Assembly (NCBI GenBank): GCA_023229765.1
Contig: JALNYO010000001.1
Span: forward strand, 248,001 to 312,000
DNA length: 64,000 bases
From: Syntrophales bacterium
GTDB taxonomy: Bacteria; Desulfobacterota; Syntrophia; Syntrophales; UBA5619
Reading direction: 5' to 3'
In this document: one piece after another, positions 16,507 through 25,864 of the stretch
Layout of the letters: each line of letters opens with the position of its first letter
How positions within the stretch are numbered: the stretch's first letter is position 1
The notes under the pieces: generated by a model
Told to the model about the DNA's origin: nothing
Database searches by the model: none
What the model saw: only the letters and a program-made list of their open reading frames with translations
Program-made: the position numbers and the translations under genes

Positions 16507-16887
16507 ATGAACGGACTTTTTGGTAAGACGATCGATCTTTTATCGAACATGCTCGATTTCCGGGCGGAACGTCATAAAGTGATCTCTTCTAATATAGCCA
16601 ATTTGGATACCCCGGGTTACAAGCCGTCGTCACTTGATTTTAAGGGAAATCTTGACGAGATAATGAATAAAAACGAATCACTGGAAATTACGACAACGAA
16701 TCCTCGGCACATAAAATCAGGGGGCGGAAAGGGCGGCGATTTTCAGGTCTCCCAGTCGGGAGAGAAGGTCGAAATTGATAAGGAGATGGCGGAACTGGCG
16801 GAAAACAATATTATGTATAATTTGGACGTGGAAATGCTGGCGAGAAAGTTTCGCGGATTGAACACAGTCTTAAAGGAGACAAAGTAA
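16507..16887 (+). CDS. flgB: Flagellar basal-body rod protein FlgB
   Basis: A 126-residue proximal rod subunit. The N-terminal rod signature is VISSNIANLDTPGYK and the C-terminal helix contains NIMYNLDVEMLARKFRGL, both needed for axial polymerisation in the periplasm. It is the first gene after a sigma54 promoter and has AGGGGAGGATAG as ribosome-binding site. flgC follows after a single base. Confidence 0.96.
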   Translation: MNGLFGKTIDLLSNMLDFRAERHKVISSNIANLDTPGYKPSSLDFKGNLDEIMNKNESLEITTTNPRHIKSGGGKGGDFQVSQSGEKVEIDKEMAELAENNIMYNLDVEMLARKFRGLNTVLKETK

Positions 16888-16888
16888 G

Positions 16889-17311
16889 ATGGATTTTTCA
16901 GCGTCTTTTAAAATTTGCAGTGACGGACTCCAGGCGCAGCGGACCAGAATGGATGTAATAACGAGCAATATTGCCAATGCTGAGACAACGCGCACAGCGG
17001 AAGGCGGCCCTTATAAGAGGAAAACCGCGGTTCTTTCGTCGGAACCGCTGGCGAACAGTTTCGGGGAGACCCTGAATAATGCGGTAATGTCGGTTAAGGT
17101 GGAAAAGATTGTGGAAGATAACGGGGTGAAGATGGTTTATGACCCGAAGCATCCCGACGCCAATCCGGAAGGATATGTGGCGAAGCCAAATATCAATTTG
17201 ATGTTGGAGATGGCGGAAATGATCACGGCCAGCCGAAACTATGAGGCATGTGTTACCGCGCTTGACGCGACCAAGAATATGACTTTAAAAACGCTAGATA
17301 TAGGGAAATAG
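16889..17311 (+). CDS. flgC: Flagellar basal-body rod protein FlgC
   Basis: A 140-residue rod subunit. It carries the family pattern DVITSNIANAETTRT near the N-terminus and NINLMLEMAEMITASRNYEA near the C-terminus, which form the coiled-coil D0 domain. It directly follows flgB, as in nearly all flagellar clusters. Confidence 0.96.
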   Translation: MDFSASFKICSDGLQAQRTRMDVITSNIANAETTRTAEGGPYKRKTAVLSSEPLANSFGETLNNAVMSVKVEKIVEDNGVKMVYDPKHPDANPEGYVAKPNINLMLEMAEMITASRNYEACVTALDATKNMTLKTLDIGK

Positions 17312-17354
17312 TAAGGTAATGTAAATACAAAATCGAGGCAAGGGGGTGTTATTT

Positions 17355-17660
17355 ATGGAGGACATGATTATCAGGGGTGGCGATTTACTGCCGCCGGGGT
17401 TTGATAAGGTTAAATCCCCGGGGGATAAACAAACCGGAGGAAAAGATTTTTCCCAGGTTCTTAATGAGGCTGTTCAGGGTATTAATCAACTACAGCAAAA
17501 TGCTGATGAAGCGATTGCCAAGGTTCAGTTAGACAACACGGCAAGCGTCCATGAGGCCCTGATCGCTCTGGAAAAAGCCGATATCTCCTTTCGCGCCATG
17601 ATGCAGGTGAGGAATAAAATACTGGAAGCGTATCAGGAGGTTATGAGAACTCAGGTTTAA
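17355..17660 (+). CDS. fliE: Flagellar hook-basal body complex protein FliE
   Basis: A 101-residue FliE, the adaptor between the MS ring or export gate and the rod. The C-terminal half shows the family pattern SVHEALIALEKADISFRAMM followed by VRNKILEAYQEVMR. ATG at 17355 is preceded by AGGGGG at the right distance; a GTG at 17346 is a less likely start. Confidence 0.93.
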   Translation: MEDMIIRGGDLLPPGFDKVKSPGDKQTGGKDFSQVLNEAVQGINQLQQNADEAIAKVQLDNTASVHEALIALEKADISFRAMMQVRNKILEAYQEVMRTQV

Positions 17661-17709
17661 AGGTGGGGAGCGGCTAAAGAGGTATATCCGTATTTAATTG
17701 GACAAAAAG

Positions 17710-19254
17710 ATGGACCAATTCGTAGAATTCTTGTCGAAATTAAAGGCTGTGCTTGCTTCCTTTTCGCCGGCGAAGAAAATGTCGCTCGTGGCGGTAACCA
17801 TAATTGCCCTGGCCGGCATAGGTTTTATTGTTTACTATAGCGGGCAGGTTGAGTATCGGGTGCTTTTCTCCAATCTTTCCAGTGAAGATGCCGGCAGCAT
17901 AGTAAGTAAACTCCAAGAGAAGAAGGTTCCCTACAGCCTATCGCCGGGTGGAGATGTGGTATCCGTTCCGGCGGAACGGGTCGCGGAATTGAGGCTGGAA
18001 ATGGCGACCGCCGGGTTGCCCCAGGGCGGAGGCGTCGGATTTGAGATCTTCGATCAAAAGTCTTTTGGCAGTTCAGAATTTGAGCAGCAGATAAATTACC
18101 GTCGGGCCCTTCAGGGGGAATTAACCCGTACAATAAACAGTTTGGAGGAGATACAGCAAAGCAGGGTTCATCTGGCCCTTCCCAAAGATTCACTCTTTAT
18201 TGAGCAGCAGAAGAAGTCAACTGCTTCTGTCACCGTTAAGTTAAAACCGGGGAAGTCGCTTCGTCCCTTGCAGGTAGAGGGCATAGCTCATCTGGTTGCA
18301 AGCAGCGTGGAGGGGATGAATGCCGAAGATGTTATAATCGTTGACAGCAAAGGGAATGTCCTTTCCAGCATGCCTTCCGATTCAAAGATAGCGAAAATGA
18401 CGTCGGCCCAGATTGACTATCAGCGGGCAGCCGAAAAAGAAATGGCCTCGCGCATTCAGTCGCTTCTGGAGAATGTTGTCGGAAAGGGCAAGGCTGTTGT
18501 CCGGGTATCTGCCGAGATGGATTTCAGTATTATTGAGCAAACGGAAGAAAAATACGATCCCGAGTCGCCGGTGGTGCGAAGTGTCAAAAGAATGACTGAC
18601 AAAACCACGGCGCCGGCAAACGCAGCCGCGGATTCCAATAACCAGGAACATGACAAAGCGGACGAGACAATAAACTATGAGATAAACAAGGTGGTCAGCA
18701 AGACGGTTCTGCCCGTGGGCGCCGTTAAAAAAATATCCGTGGCTGTTCTGATTGACGGTGTTTACGCTAAAAATGATAAGGGCGCTGAGGTTTATCAGCC
18801 GCGAGTACAAAAGGATATAGACGCCCTCGCCGGTCTGGTGCAAAAGTCTGTCGGGATAAACACGGCGCGCGGCGATCAGATTGTTGTCACCGAAATGCCT
18901 TTCAGCAAGGTTGATTTGGCAGGCGATCTGCCGGCGCCATCAACCTGGCGGGAAAAATTTTCCTTTTTCTTTCCTTTGATTAAGTATCTGCTGGCATTTA
19001 TTGCAGTTTTCGTCCTGATTATGTTTTTTGTCAGGCCACTGCTCAAAGAGGTTATGACAAGAGATATCTCTCGTTCCCTGGGAGAGCTGAGAGGGATGTC
19101 CGCAGTCGGCGCTCCGGTTGAGGATACCGTTAATATTTCTTCCTTTTCGGAGGGCGGTGCACAGAAAGAATTATCGAATCGTGAGCTTGCAAAGAGACTG
19201 GCAGAGGAAGACGCCAAAAAATTTGCAGAAGTACTGAAAACATGGCTTAAATAA
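17710..19254 (+). CDS. fliF: Flagellar MS-ring protein FliF
   Basis: A protein of about 514 residues that forms the membrane MS ring. It has an N-terminal transmembrane segment (~residues 25-45), the ring-building motif 1 region beginning YRVLFSNLSSEDAGSIVSKL, a second transmembrane segment near residue 425, and a C-terminal FliG-binding tail ending AEEDAKKFAEVLKTWLK. The start is uncertain between TTG at 17698 and ATG at 17710, as neither has a strong ribosome-binding site. Confidence 0.95.
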   Translation: MDQFVEFLSKLKAVLASFSPAKKMSLVAVTIIALAGIGFIVYYSGQVEYRVLFSNLSSEDAGSIVSKLQEKKVPYSLSPGGDVVSVPAERVAELRLEMATAGLPQGGGVGFEIFDQKSFGSSEFEQQINYRRALQGELTRTINSLEEIQQSRVHLALPKDSLFIEQQKKSTASVTVKLKPGKSLRPLQVEGIAHLVASSVEGMNAEDVIIVDSKGNVLSSMPSDSKIAKMTSAQIDYQRAAEKEMASRIQSLLENVVGKGKAVVRVSAEMDFSIIEQTEEKYDPESPVVRSVKRMTDKTTAPANAAADSNNQEHDKADETINYEINKVVSKTVLPVGAVKKISVAVLIDGVYAKNDKGAEVYQPRVQKDIDALAGLVQKSVGINTARGDQIVVTEMPFSKVDLAGDLPAPSTWREKFSFFFPLIKYLLAFIAVFVLIMFFVRPLLKEVMTRDISRSLGELRGMSAVGAPVEDTVNISSFSEGGAQKELSNRELAKRLAEEDAKKFAEVLKTWLK

Positions 19255-19299
19255 TCCAGGATTAAGAGGCCTTATTATAAAAAAAGGTATGATGGTTTT

Positions 19300-20295
19300 A
19301 TGAATGATGAAGAAAAAGCGGCGATAATGCTACTTGCCCTGGATGAGGATTTAGCCTCCAGGGTAATGAAGAATCTGCGCCCCGCTGATATAAAAAGGTT
19401 GGGGAGACAGATGAGTAAAATGACCAATGTCTCTGCGGACACGGTTAATTCGGTGGCAAGTGAGTTTTGCGGAATAGCGAGGGAACAGTGGCATGGTTTG
19501 ACCGTCAGCTCGGAAACATCGAGGAATATTGTAATGAAGGCGCTTGGGGAACAGGATTCGCAACAGATATTGAGCGATATCGCCAATGATAGAGATTCGG
19601 AAAACCCGATTCTTGAAAAATTAAGGGATGTTGATCCAAAGATGCTGGCGGACTTCACTAAAACTGAACATCCCCAGACGATAGCTCTTATTATGGCCCA
19701 TCTACGTCCCGAGCAGGCGGCGGAAATGCTGGATTGCTATTCGCAGCCGCTCCAGTGCGAGATAACAAAAAGGATGGCGACTCTTAAGGGGGTCCCTTAT
19801 GAATTCATTGCGGAAGTTGCAAATACACTGGAAAAAGAGATAACCACAGGCGCAAAAAGCGACCGAAAACTTGGCGGGGCCCGTTTCATAGGAGAGATAT
19901 TGAACAAGATGGGGCGCGTCAGTGAAAGTGCGATTATTTCCGCCCTGGATGAGATTGAACCTGAAATTGCCTCCGAAGTTCGTAATTTCATGTTCAGTTT
20001 TGAGGATGTTCTCAAACTCGATGATAAAAGTATCCAGGAGCTGTTGCGCGAGATCAGCTCCGAGGATCTTTCTCGTGCTCTTAAGCTGACTGATGAAAAT
20101 ATGAGGGATAAGATTTATCGTAATATGTCCAAACGGGCAGCGGAAATGCTGAAGGAAGAGATTCAGATGATGCCCCCGATCAGGCTTTCCGAGGTAGAGG
20201 CCAGTCAGCGGAAAATAGTAGAAGTAACAAAGAGACTTGAAGATGAGGGGAAGATTGTTATTCAACGAGGGGGGGCGGAGGATGCCTTCGTCTGA
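19300..20295 (+). CDS. fliG: Flagellar motor switch protein FliG
   Basis: A 331-residue rotor protein of the C ring, which couples MotA torque to rotation. The middle domain has the EHPQTIALIMAHL motif, and the C-terminal torque helix includes the charged segment DLSRALKLTDENMRDKIYRN. It binds FliF (upstream gene) and FliM (31103). The reading frame overlaps fliH by 14 nt. Confidence 0.96.
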   Translation: MNDEEKAAIMLLALDEDLASRVMKNLRPADIKRLGRQMSKMTNVSADTVNSVASEFCGIAREQWHGLTVSSETSRNIVMKALGEQDSQQILSDIANDRDSENPILEKLRDVDPKMLADFTKTEHPQTIALIMAHLRPEQAAEMLDCYSQPLQCEITKRMATLKGVPYEFIAEVANTLEKEITTGAKSDRKLGGARFIGEILNKMGRVSESAIISALDEIEPEIASEVRNFMFSFEDVLKLDDKSIQELLREISSEDLSRALKLTDENMRDKIYRNMSKRAAEMLKEEIQMMPPIRLSEVEASQRKIVEVTKRLEDEGKIVIQRGGAEDAFV

Positions 20296-20938
20296 TACAG
20301 TCATTAAAGCAAAAAACGTAAAACTGCTGAAGGGAAGACCAAATTCCGCAGCACTAACTTCAGAAAACAGGGAGGATAGGCAGAGCGGAAGCAGATCATC
20401 ACAATCAGGGCTCAAATCCCTTGGCCCGGAACAGGAAAAATGGGTAAAGATAATCGATACAGTGAAAAAAGAGGCTTATGAAAAGGGTTTTGCGGAAGGC
20501 GAGAAGTTAAGAAAAAAGGAGCTGCTTGATGCGGTTGTCGCAATGTCGGCGGCAGTGAAGGAAATTGGAACACTTAAAAAAAAGTTTTATGAGGAAAATG
20601 AAAAAGATGTGCTGCAACTGGCTCTTGCTGTTGCTCGGAAGGTAATTCATACAGAGGTGAGTGCAAGCAGTGATGTCGTTCTGTCAGTCCTGAAAGATGC
20701 GGTAAAAGAAATTGCTAATGAAAAGGGCTTGAAAGTGCGGTTAAATCCGGATGACCTGCGCGTGATTATGGAGCTTAAAAATGACCTCTTTCAGGAAAAC
20801 GCGGCCTTCAAAAACGCAGTTTTTGAGGGCGATGCGGGAATAAAAAGGGGTGGCGTTGCGCTGGAGACGGAGCACCTGGAGGTAGATGCACGTTTGGAAA
20901 AACAGCTTGATAAGATAAAGGAATCATTCAAAATATAA
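20282..20938 (+). CDS. fliH: Flagellar assembly protein FliH
   Basis: A 218-residue regulator of the export ATPase FliI. The N-terminal part is low-complexity, followed by a long helical region containing AYEKGFAEGEKLRKKELL with glycine-spaced repeats typical of FliH, and a C-terminal V-ATPase-E-like domain (LALAVARKVIHTEVSAS). I chose the ATG at 20282, which overlaps the fliG end and follows GGGGGGCGGAGG; an upstream in-frame start at 20237 is less likely. Confidence 0.88.
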   Translation: MPSSDTVIKAKNVKLLKGRPNSAALTSENREDRQSGSRSSQSGLKSLGPEQEKWVKIIDTVKKEAYEKGFAEGEKLRKKELLDAVVAMSAAVKEIGTLKKKFYEENEKDVLQLALAVARKVIHTEVSASSDVVLSVLKDAVKEIANEKGLKVRLNPDDLRVIMELKNDLFQENAAFKNAVFEGDAGIKRGGVALETEHLEVDARLEKQLDKIKESFKI

Positions 20939-20966
20939 CTGTATATTTTTCTTAAATAGAGATGCC

Positions 20967-22310
20967 ATGCGCTCAGATCAAATCGATTTTGCCAAGTACC
21001 ACCATCTTCTCGAGCAGGTCAATGCAATTGCGACAAGCGGGAAGGTAAGCGAAATTACCGGGCTTATGGTGGAAGGTTATGGAACATCCGTTTCCATTGG
21101 CGATACGTGCCGAATCTATTCCAATGGTCGGGAAGGTTTTGTAACCGCTGAAGTTGTTGGTTTCAGGCAGGGGAAAGTCCTGATGATGCCTCTTGAAAGC
21201 ATGCAGGGGCTGGGGCCGGGCTGCAAGATAATGTTTCTGGGCAGAAAGGCGACGACCATGGTCGGCAGTCAACTCCTCGGCAGGGTGGTTGACGGCTTGG
21301 GTGCGCCGATTGACGGCAAGGGCGTCGTTCACTTTGAGGATGAATATCCGATCTATGCGGAGCCCATCAATCCTCTGCTCCGGGGCAGAATATCGGCGCC
21401 GATGGATCTGGGAATACGCGCCATCAATGGTGTCTTTACCTGTGGCAAGGGACAGCGAATGGGAATTTTTGCCGGTTCCGGCGTAGGCAAAAGCGTCATT
21501 ATGGGAATGATTGCCCAGGATAGTAAGGCCGACGTCAACGTAATTGGCTTGATTGGGGAAAGGGGTCGGGAGGTACGTGAATTTCTGGAAAAGAATCTCG
21601 GCGTGGAGGGCCTCGCAAAATCGGTAGTCGTGGTCTCCGCTTCCGACATGCATCCTTTGATTCGGATGCGGGCCGCCTATGTGGCTACTGCCATCGCCGA
21701 ATATTTCCGGGACAAGGGGGCGAATGTCCTTCTGATCATGGATTCCCTGACACGCTTTGCGATGGCGCAAAGGGAGGTGGGCCTTGCGGTTGGCGAGCCT
21801 CCTACGACCAAAGGCTATACCCCTTCAATTTTCAGCATTCTTCCGAAGCTCCTGGAACGTTGTGGGAGCATCGAGAAAAAGGGCAGCATTACAGGTCTTT
21901 ATACTGTTCTTGTTGAGGGCGATGATTTCAATGAGCCGATCTCCGACGCGGCGAGGTCCATTCTTGATGGACATATTGCTCTATCAAGGGATTTGGCGAA
22001 CAAGAATCACTATCCTGCAATCGATCCGCTGCAAAGCATCAGCAGGGCAATGGTTGACATTGTTGATAATGAGCATCGGGAAAGGGCGGGCAGGATTTTG
22101 AATATCCTGGCAACATATAAAAAAGCTGAGGATCTGATAAATATCGGCGCCTATGTCAAGGGAAGCAATCCGGAGATAGATTATGCAATCAGCATGGTCG
22201 GCAGGGTTAACGCCTTTCTGAAACAGGATATTCATGAAACCGTCGATTTTGAAATTTCGAAAAGGGAATTGTTTGCCCTTTTTGAACCACCTTCTCTTGA
22301 TATAAGGTAA
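20967..22310 (+). CDS. fliI: Flagellum-specific ATPase FliI
   Basis: A 447-residue hexameric ATPase of type III export, related to the F1 beta subunit. Walker A is GSGVGKS at residues 170-176, and Walker B lies in VLLIMDSLTRFAMAQREV. EPPTTKGYTPSIFSILPKLL is the conserved catalytic-loop region. It works with FliH and FliJ, which flank it. Length and spacing (fliJ 5 nt downstream) are ordinary. Confidence 0.97.
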   Translation: MRSDQIDFAKYHHLLEQVNAIATSGKVSEITGLMVEGYGTSVSIGDTCRIYSNGREGFVTAEVVGFRQGKVLMMPLESMQGLGPGCKIMFLGRKATTMVGSQLLGRVVDGLGAPIDGKGVVHFEDEYPIYAEPINPLLRGRISAPMDLGIRAINGVFTCGKGQRMGIFAGSGVGKSVIMGMIAQDSKADVNVIGLIGERGREVREFLEKNLGVEGLAKSVVVVSASDMHPLIRMRAAYVATAIAEYFRDKGANVLLIMDSLTRFAMAQREVGLAVGEPPTTKGYTPSIFSILPKLLERCGSIEKKGSITGLYTVLVEGDDFNEPISDAARSILDGHIALSRDLANKNHYPAIDPLQSISRAMVDIVDNEHRERAGRILNILATYKKAEDLINIGAYVKGSNPEIDYAISMVGRVNAFLKQDIHETVDFEISKRELFALFEPPSLDIR

Positions 22311-22315
22311 CTGCC

Positions 22316-22756
22316 ATGTTTGCTTTCAATCTCCAGCCGGTGCTTAATTACCGTAAAACCGTTGAAGAAAAAAAACTAACCGAATTTGCCGACATGCAAC
22401 GGAAACTGGTTGAGGAAAAAAAACTGCTGGAAAGCATATGCAAGGAGAAGCAGCAAATCGTAGAGCAACTGAAAAACATTCAGCAGAGTACGTTTTATGC
22501 GTCCGATGTTTCTTTTTCCCTGGCCTATGTCGGAATTCTCAGCGAAAAAGAGCTTATCCAGCAGAAGGTAGTTGCCCGGGTTGCTGTCGAGGTGGAGCGG
22601 CTGAGAAGGGAACTGCTGGAAACGGTAAAAGACAGAAAGATGATTGATATTATTAAAGAACACAAGTTGGCGGAATTTAAGATGGGTATTGCCACCCTGG
22701 AGCGCAAAGCCATCGAAGAGACGGCCATTCAGTCCTTCGCAAGAAAGAATAAATGA
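22316..22756 (+). CDS. fliJ: Flagellar export protein FliJ
   Basis: A 146-residue protein that is almost entirely coiled coil, with the family-typical start FNLQPVLNYRKTVEEKK. FliJ sits in the FliI ring and escorts export chaperones. Identification rests on this N-terminus, length and position after fliI. The stop overlaps the next start by 4 nt. Confidence 0.9.
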   Translation: MFAFNLQPVLNYRKTVEEKKLTEFADMQRKLVEEKKLLESICKEKQQIVEQLKNIQQSTFYASDVSFSLAYVGILSEKELIQQKVVARVAVEVERLRRELLETVKDRKMIDIIKEHKLAEFKMGIATLERKAIEETAIQSFARKNK

Positions 22757-23346
22757 AGAAAATTACGGCATTGGCACAGATTCTGGTGTTTCTTTTTTTT
22801 GCCCTGAAGATCGCGGCCTTAGCGGGGGTAATGCAAAAACCTTTATCAGCGCAGGCCCAGACGCCTCCGGTAAAAAGCCAGGACTATTCCGTCCCCGTAA
22901 AAACTCCCCAAGGTTCCCTGACAGAAGAAAAAAAGGATTCTAATGACGGGCCGCGCACTCTTATTGCCGCCCTTGAGGAGAAACAAAAAACACTGGACAA
23001 GAGGGAGGCTTTTCTGAAAACCGAAGAGCAGAGGCTTTTGGCGCTTAAAAAGGAGATTATTGAAAAGATAGAGTTGTTAAAGGTAGATCAGGAAAAACTC
23101 GATGCGGAGCTTGATCGGGCAAATGTGGCCGATTCCAAGAGATTCAAAGATTTGGCCAAGGTTTTCGATTCGACGCCTGCCGCCAAAGCCGGAGCAATGC
23201 TGGAGGTCATGGATTTAAAAACCGCCGCAGGGATCACAATGAATATGAAAAAGGATAAGGCCGGCGCTATCTGGGGATATCTAAGCCCCCAGAAGGCGGT
23301 AGAAATAACGCGTGAAATAACCAGCGCCGGCAAGCAGAGGCCATGA
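22753..23346 (+). CDS. MotE-like periplasmic flagellar protein (MgtE-N-type domain)
   Basis: A 197-residue protein with an N-terminal membrane anchor or signal (ILVFLFFALKIAALAG), a proline-rich linker, a coiled coil (~70-120), and a C-terminal helical segment KVFDSTPAAKAGAMLEVMD then GAIWGYLSPQKAVEITREI, resembling the MgtE N-terminal domain found in MotE/FlbB-type proteins. Those proteins stabilise motor stators or chaperone MotC in the periplasm. It shares an ATGA overlap with fliJ, which supports a flagellar role. The symbol motE is not assigned because similarity is only domain-level. Confidence 0.7.
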   Translation: MKKITALAQILVFLFFALKIAALAGVMQKPLSAQAQTPPVKSQDYSVPVKTPQGSLTEEKKDSNDGPRTLIAALEEKQKTLDKREAFLKTEEQRLLALKKEIIEKIELLKVDQEKLDAELDRANVADSKRFKDLAKVFDSTPAAKAGAMLEVMDLKTAAGITMNMKKDKAGAIWGYLSPQKAVEITREITSAGKQRP

Positions 23347-23377
23347 TAAGAACCCTCATAGACAAGATTTTACAATA

Positions 23378-23509
23378 GAGCCAATTGCAAAACTATTTGT
23401 CATTCCCGAATGTCTCTATCGGGAATATGGTTTTTCAAGCAGTTAGAACCAGATTCCCGCTCAGAATCGTTGCGGGAATGACAAGAATGGGGAGTTTTGC
23501 AATTACCTC
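23378..23509. repeat. TIR-bounded repeat element, copy A (MITE-like)
   Basis: A 132-base element with imperfect terminal inverted repeats: GAGCCAATTGCAAAACT at the left and the complement of GAGGTAATTGCAAAACT at the right. It contains two inner hairpins built on TTCCCG...CGGGAA. Flanks both read AATA, a possible target duplication. An inverted relative lies at 54886-55044. It encodes no protein. Confidence 0.75.
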
Positions 23510-23633
23510 AATAGAAGAAAGTTTTTTCATCCAAGGTAAATTCAGTCGGAATTTTTTTCCCTTTTCCACGATTTCTTGATAATCAATTTTTGTAACTGAT
23601 TAATATAAATAATCAAATATCAATTTTTTGCTG

Positions 23634-23649
23634 TGGCATATATATTGCT
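23634..23649 (+). promoter_or_regulatory. Sigma54 promoter of fliK-flgD-flgE
   Basis: TGGCAT-N5-TTGCT with exact GG-N10-GC spacing, 37 bases before the fliK start. The upstream 120 bases are very A+T-rich, which could help bending. Confidence 0.85.
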
Positions 23650-23685
23650 TTTCTATGCTCCGAAAATAGGATTGGGGCTTAGGCA

Positions 23686-25842
23686 ATGGTAAAAAATGTT
23701 TTCACTAAAAACGAGCTTCTCGATTTTAATAACTCTCTCAAAAAGGGTAAAGGCGCTCCCGTGGTTGATGGAGAGATCCTCCTGTCGAGCTCCGAAAATC
23801 CTGGCAATGGCAAAGGAAGCGCTTTTTCTTCGCTCCTGCAAAATGGTTTGGATAGTCTGGTTGGCTGCAACAATAACGAAAGTTATGAGGACAATCATCT
23901 CAAGTCAGAGCCCCTGTCTGTTTCCGGAACGATTGACAGTGAGTTCCCTAAAGAAAAAATCACCGATGAAATTCTGATGCGATTTCAAGAAGACAAAGTG
24001 TCTGCCGATGCGCAATTAGCGCGAACTAAACAAGGTATTGCAATTGATGCGGGATTATCGGGGACGTCTGTGTTTTCTAATGAAGCGTCTTTAGTTGGTG
24101 ACGAACATATTGAATATGAATATCAGTATGTTACAGTGAATGTGCCAGCGGCATTGCCTGCTGTGGATCAACCTGCAGCGTCGGTCCGTGCTGCTTTCGC
24201 CCGTCAGGATGGCGACGTCGCGGTAAAATTATCAGCGGGTACGGCAGTTTCCGGCAACCAGGATGGTGACATTGAGCTGCAAACGCCCTCAAGCAGTCTT
24301 GAGCTGCCGGCGGGGAAGCTTGACCGTAAGCTCGTACAGACGCCGGTTCGTGATTATCTCGTACAGATGCCGGTTCGTGATTATGCGGATGCCAAAACAG
24401 CGTCTTCCCAGGATAGAGAGATTTTTGCGGCCTACCGGTCGGGAGAAACTCTCACCGCAGCTTCTCCCGAGAGCAGTCGAACTGCGGGAGCGGTTTTACC
24501 GCAAGGACAACCGCTGACAGAGGCAGTGCCGGAAAAACATTCAGAAACTTCTTATGCCCAAGCAACGGTAGATTCCCTGGAAATAAGTAGCAGCGAGTTA
24601 CGGGAAGCATCGGTTGTCTCTGCCTCAAACCCTCAGAAGGGCAGAGGGAGTGTCCTGAGTGAAATATCCGTTGAGCGGCTTGCCGGAAATGTTGGTTTGT
24701 CAGAGGCGCAAAATGACAGGGGAAGCTTTCCGGTTGAGAAATCGGTAGATAAGGTTGTCTTGAATACTGGCGCCGGCAATAATTTCCCGGAGGTGGGGAA
24801 TGTCCCCGCGGCATTGCCTGCAGCAGATCAACCTGCAGCGTCGGTCCATGCTGCTTTCGCCCGTCAGGATGGCGACGTCGCGGTAAAATTATCAGCGGGT
24901 ACGGCAGTTTCCGGCAACCAGGATGGTGACATTGATCTGCAAACGCCCTCAAGCAGTCTTGAGCTGCCGGCGGGGAAGCTTGACAGTGAGCTTGCACAGA
25001 CGCCGGTTCGTGATTATGCGGATGCCAAAACAGCGTCTTCCCAGGATAGAGGGATTTTTGCGGCCTACCGGTCGGGAGAAGCTTTAGTCACATTGACTAC
25101 GGAGAGCAGCCGAAATGCTGGAGCGGTTTTGGCGAAAGACCAGGGGCTGAATGAGGCTGTCCCGAAAAAAAATTTAGAAACGCCCATTTCCCAGACAAAA
25201 GTCGATTTACTGGGCATAATCAACCCCAGGGCAGGGGAAGCGTCGCTTTCATCTTCGCAAAAACTGCAAAAGGTCCGAGAAATTTTTCCGACTGAGGAAT
25301 CCGCAGTCAAGGCTGCCGCCAGTGATATTGTCGAAACTAATTCTTATAATGTCGGTCGCCAGTTCTTCAGCGCGGATATTTCAGCTCCTGCGGAAGGTCG
25401 TAATCTTACAGATCAGGTTATGAGTCAATTGCCGGAAGGCGCCTTAAAGGGTTCCAGCCGGGTAAGGATAAATCTGTATCCGGAATCCCTTGGCAGCGTT
25501 GATATGGATATTGTTGTCCGCGAAAACAGGGTGCATGTTTTCATAATCGCGGAAAGAGCGGATGTGGTGCAGGCGCTGCAAGGACAGCAGGAACAATTGA
25601 AAAACGCTTTGCAGTCCCAGGGGCTGCAGGTAAACAGCCTTGATTTTCAATTACGGGAAAATCCCAACCCAATGAATGACGGTTCCCGGGGGGGCGATCT
25701 CTGGCGCCATCAAAATCAGGAGAGAGGGCAAAAAGAAGGGAAAAATTATGAAGCTCCCGTCCTGTCCGGCAGTTTGGGAGCGCTAACCGGAAATATCATG
25801 CATAATAGTCAGATGGACCGCACTATAAGCATTTTTGTCTGA
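23686..25842 (+). CDS. fliK: Flagellar hook-length control protein FliK, with internal duplication
   Basis: A 718-residue protein whose last ~150 residues form the FliK C-terminal domain (GSSRVRINLYPESLGSVDMD, then RADVVQALQGQQEQLKNALQ and GLQVNSLDFQL), which switches export from hook to filament substrates. The long N-terminal region is a low-complexity ruler. It contains a duplicated unit of about 660 bases; 24141-24447 and 24801-25080 are almost identical. The C-terminal domain identification is firm; ruler length matters for hook length in this family. flgD follows 22 nt downstream. Confidence 0.9.
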   Translation: MVKNVFTKNELLDFNNSLKKGKGAPVVDGEILLSSSENPGNGKGSAFSSLLQNGLDSLVGCNNNESYEDNHLKSEPLSVSGTIDSEFPKEKITDEILMRFQEDKVSADAQLARTKQGIAIDAGLSGTSVFSNEASLVGDEHIEYEYQYVTVNVPAALPAVDQPAASVRAAFARQDGDVAVKLSAGTAVSGNQDGDIELQTPSSSLELPAGKLDRKLVQTPVRDYLVQMPVRDYADAKTASSQDREIFAAYRSGETLTAASPESSRTAGAVLPQGQPLTEAVPEKHSETSYAQATVDSLEISSSELREASVVSASNPQKGRGSVLSEISVERLAGNVGLSEAQNDRGSFPVEKSVDKVVLNTGAGNNFPEVGNVPAALPAADQPAASVHAAFARQDGDVAVKLSAGTAVSGNQDGDIDLQTPSSSLELPAGKLDSELAQTPVRDYADAKTASSQDRGIFAAYRSGEALVTLTTESSRNAGAVLAKDQGLNEAVPKKNLETPISQTKVDLLGIINPRAGEASLSSSQKLQKVREIFPTEESAVKAAASDIVETNSYNVGRQFFSADISAPAEGRNLTDQVMSQLPEGALKGSSRVRINLYPESLGSVDMDIVVRENRVHVFIIAERADVVQALQGQQEQLKNALQSQGLQVNSLDFQLRENPNPMNDGSRGGDLWRHQNQERGQKEGKNYEAPVLSGSLGALTGNIMHNSQMDRTISIFV
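24141..24447 (+). repeat. fliK internal direct repeat, copy 1
   Basis: Nearly identical to 24801-25080 at an offset of 660 bases. It is 27 bases longer because it contains an extra tandem copy of the 27-mer that encodes VQTPVRDYL-type sequence. Confidence 0.95.
24801..25080 (+). repeat. fliK internal direct repeat, copy 2
   Basis: Second copy of the repeat at 24141-24447. Only scattered single-base differences are visible over about 280 bases, while the sequence following each copy is recognisably related but much more diverged. Confidence 0.95.
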
Positions 25843-25864
25843 TAAGTTAAAGGGAGGTGTTGGT

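Noticed and set aside
23385..23579. Small open frame inside repeat copy A
   Set aside because: It is built from the repeat's palindromes and is not conserved in copy B.
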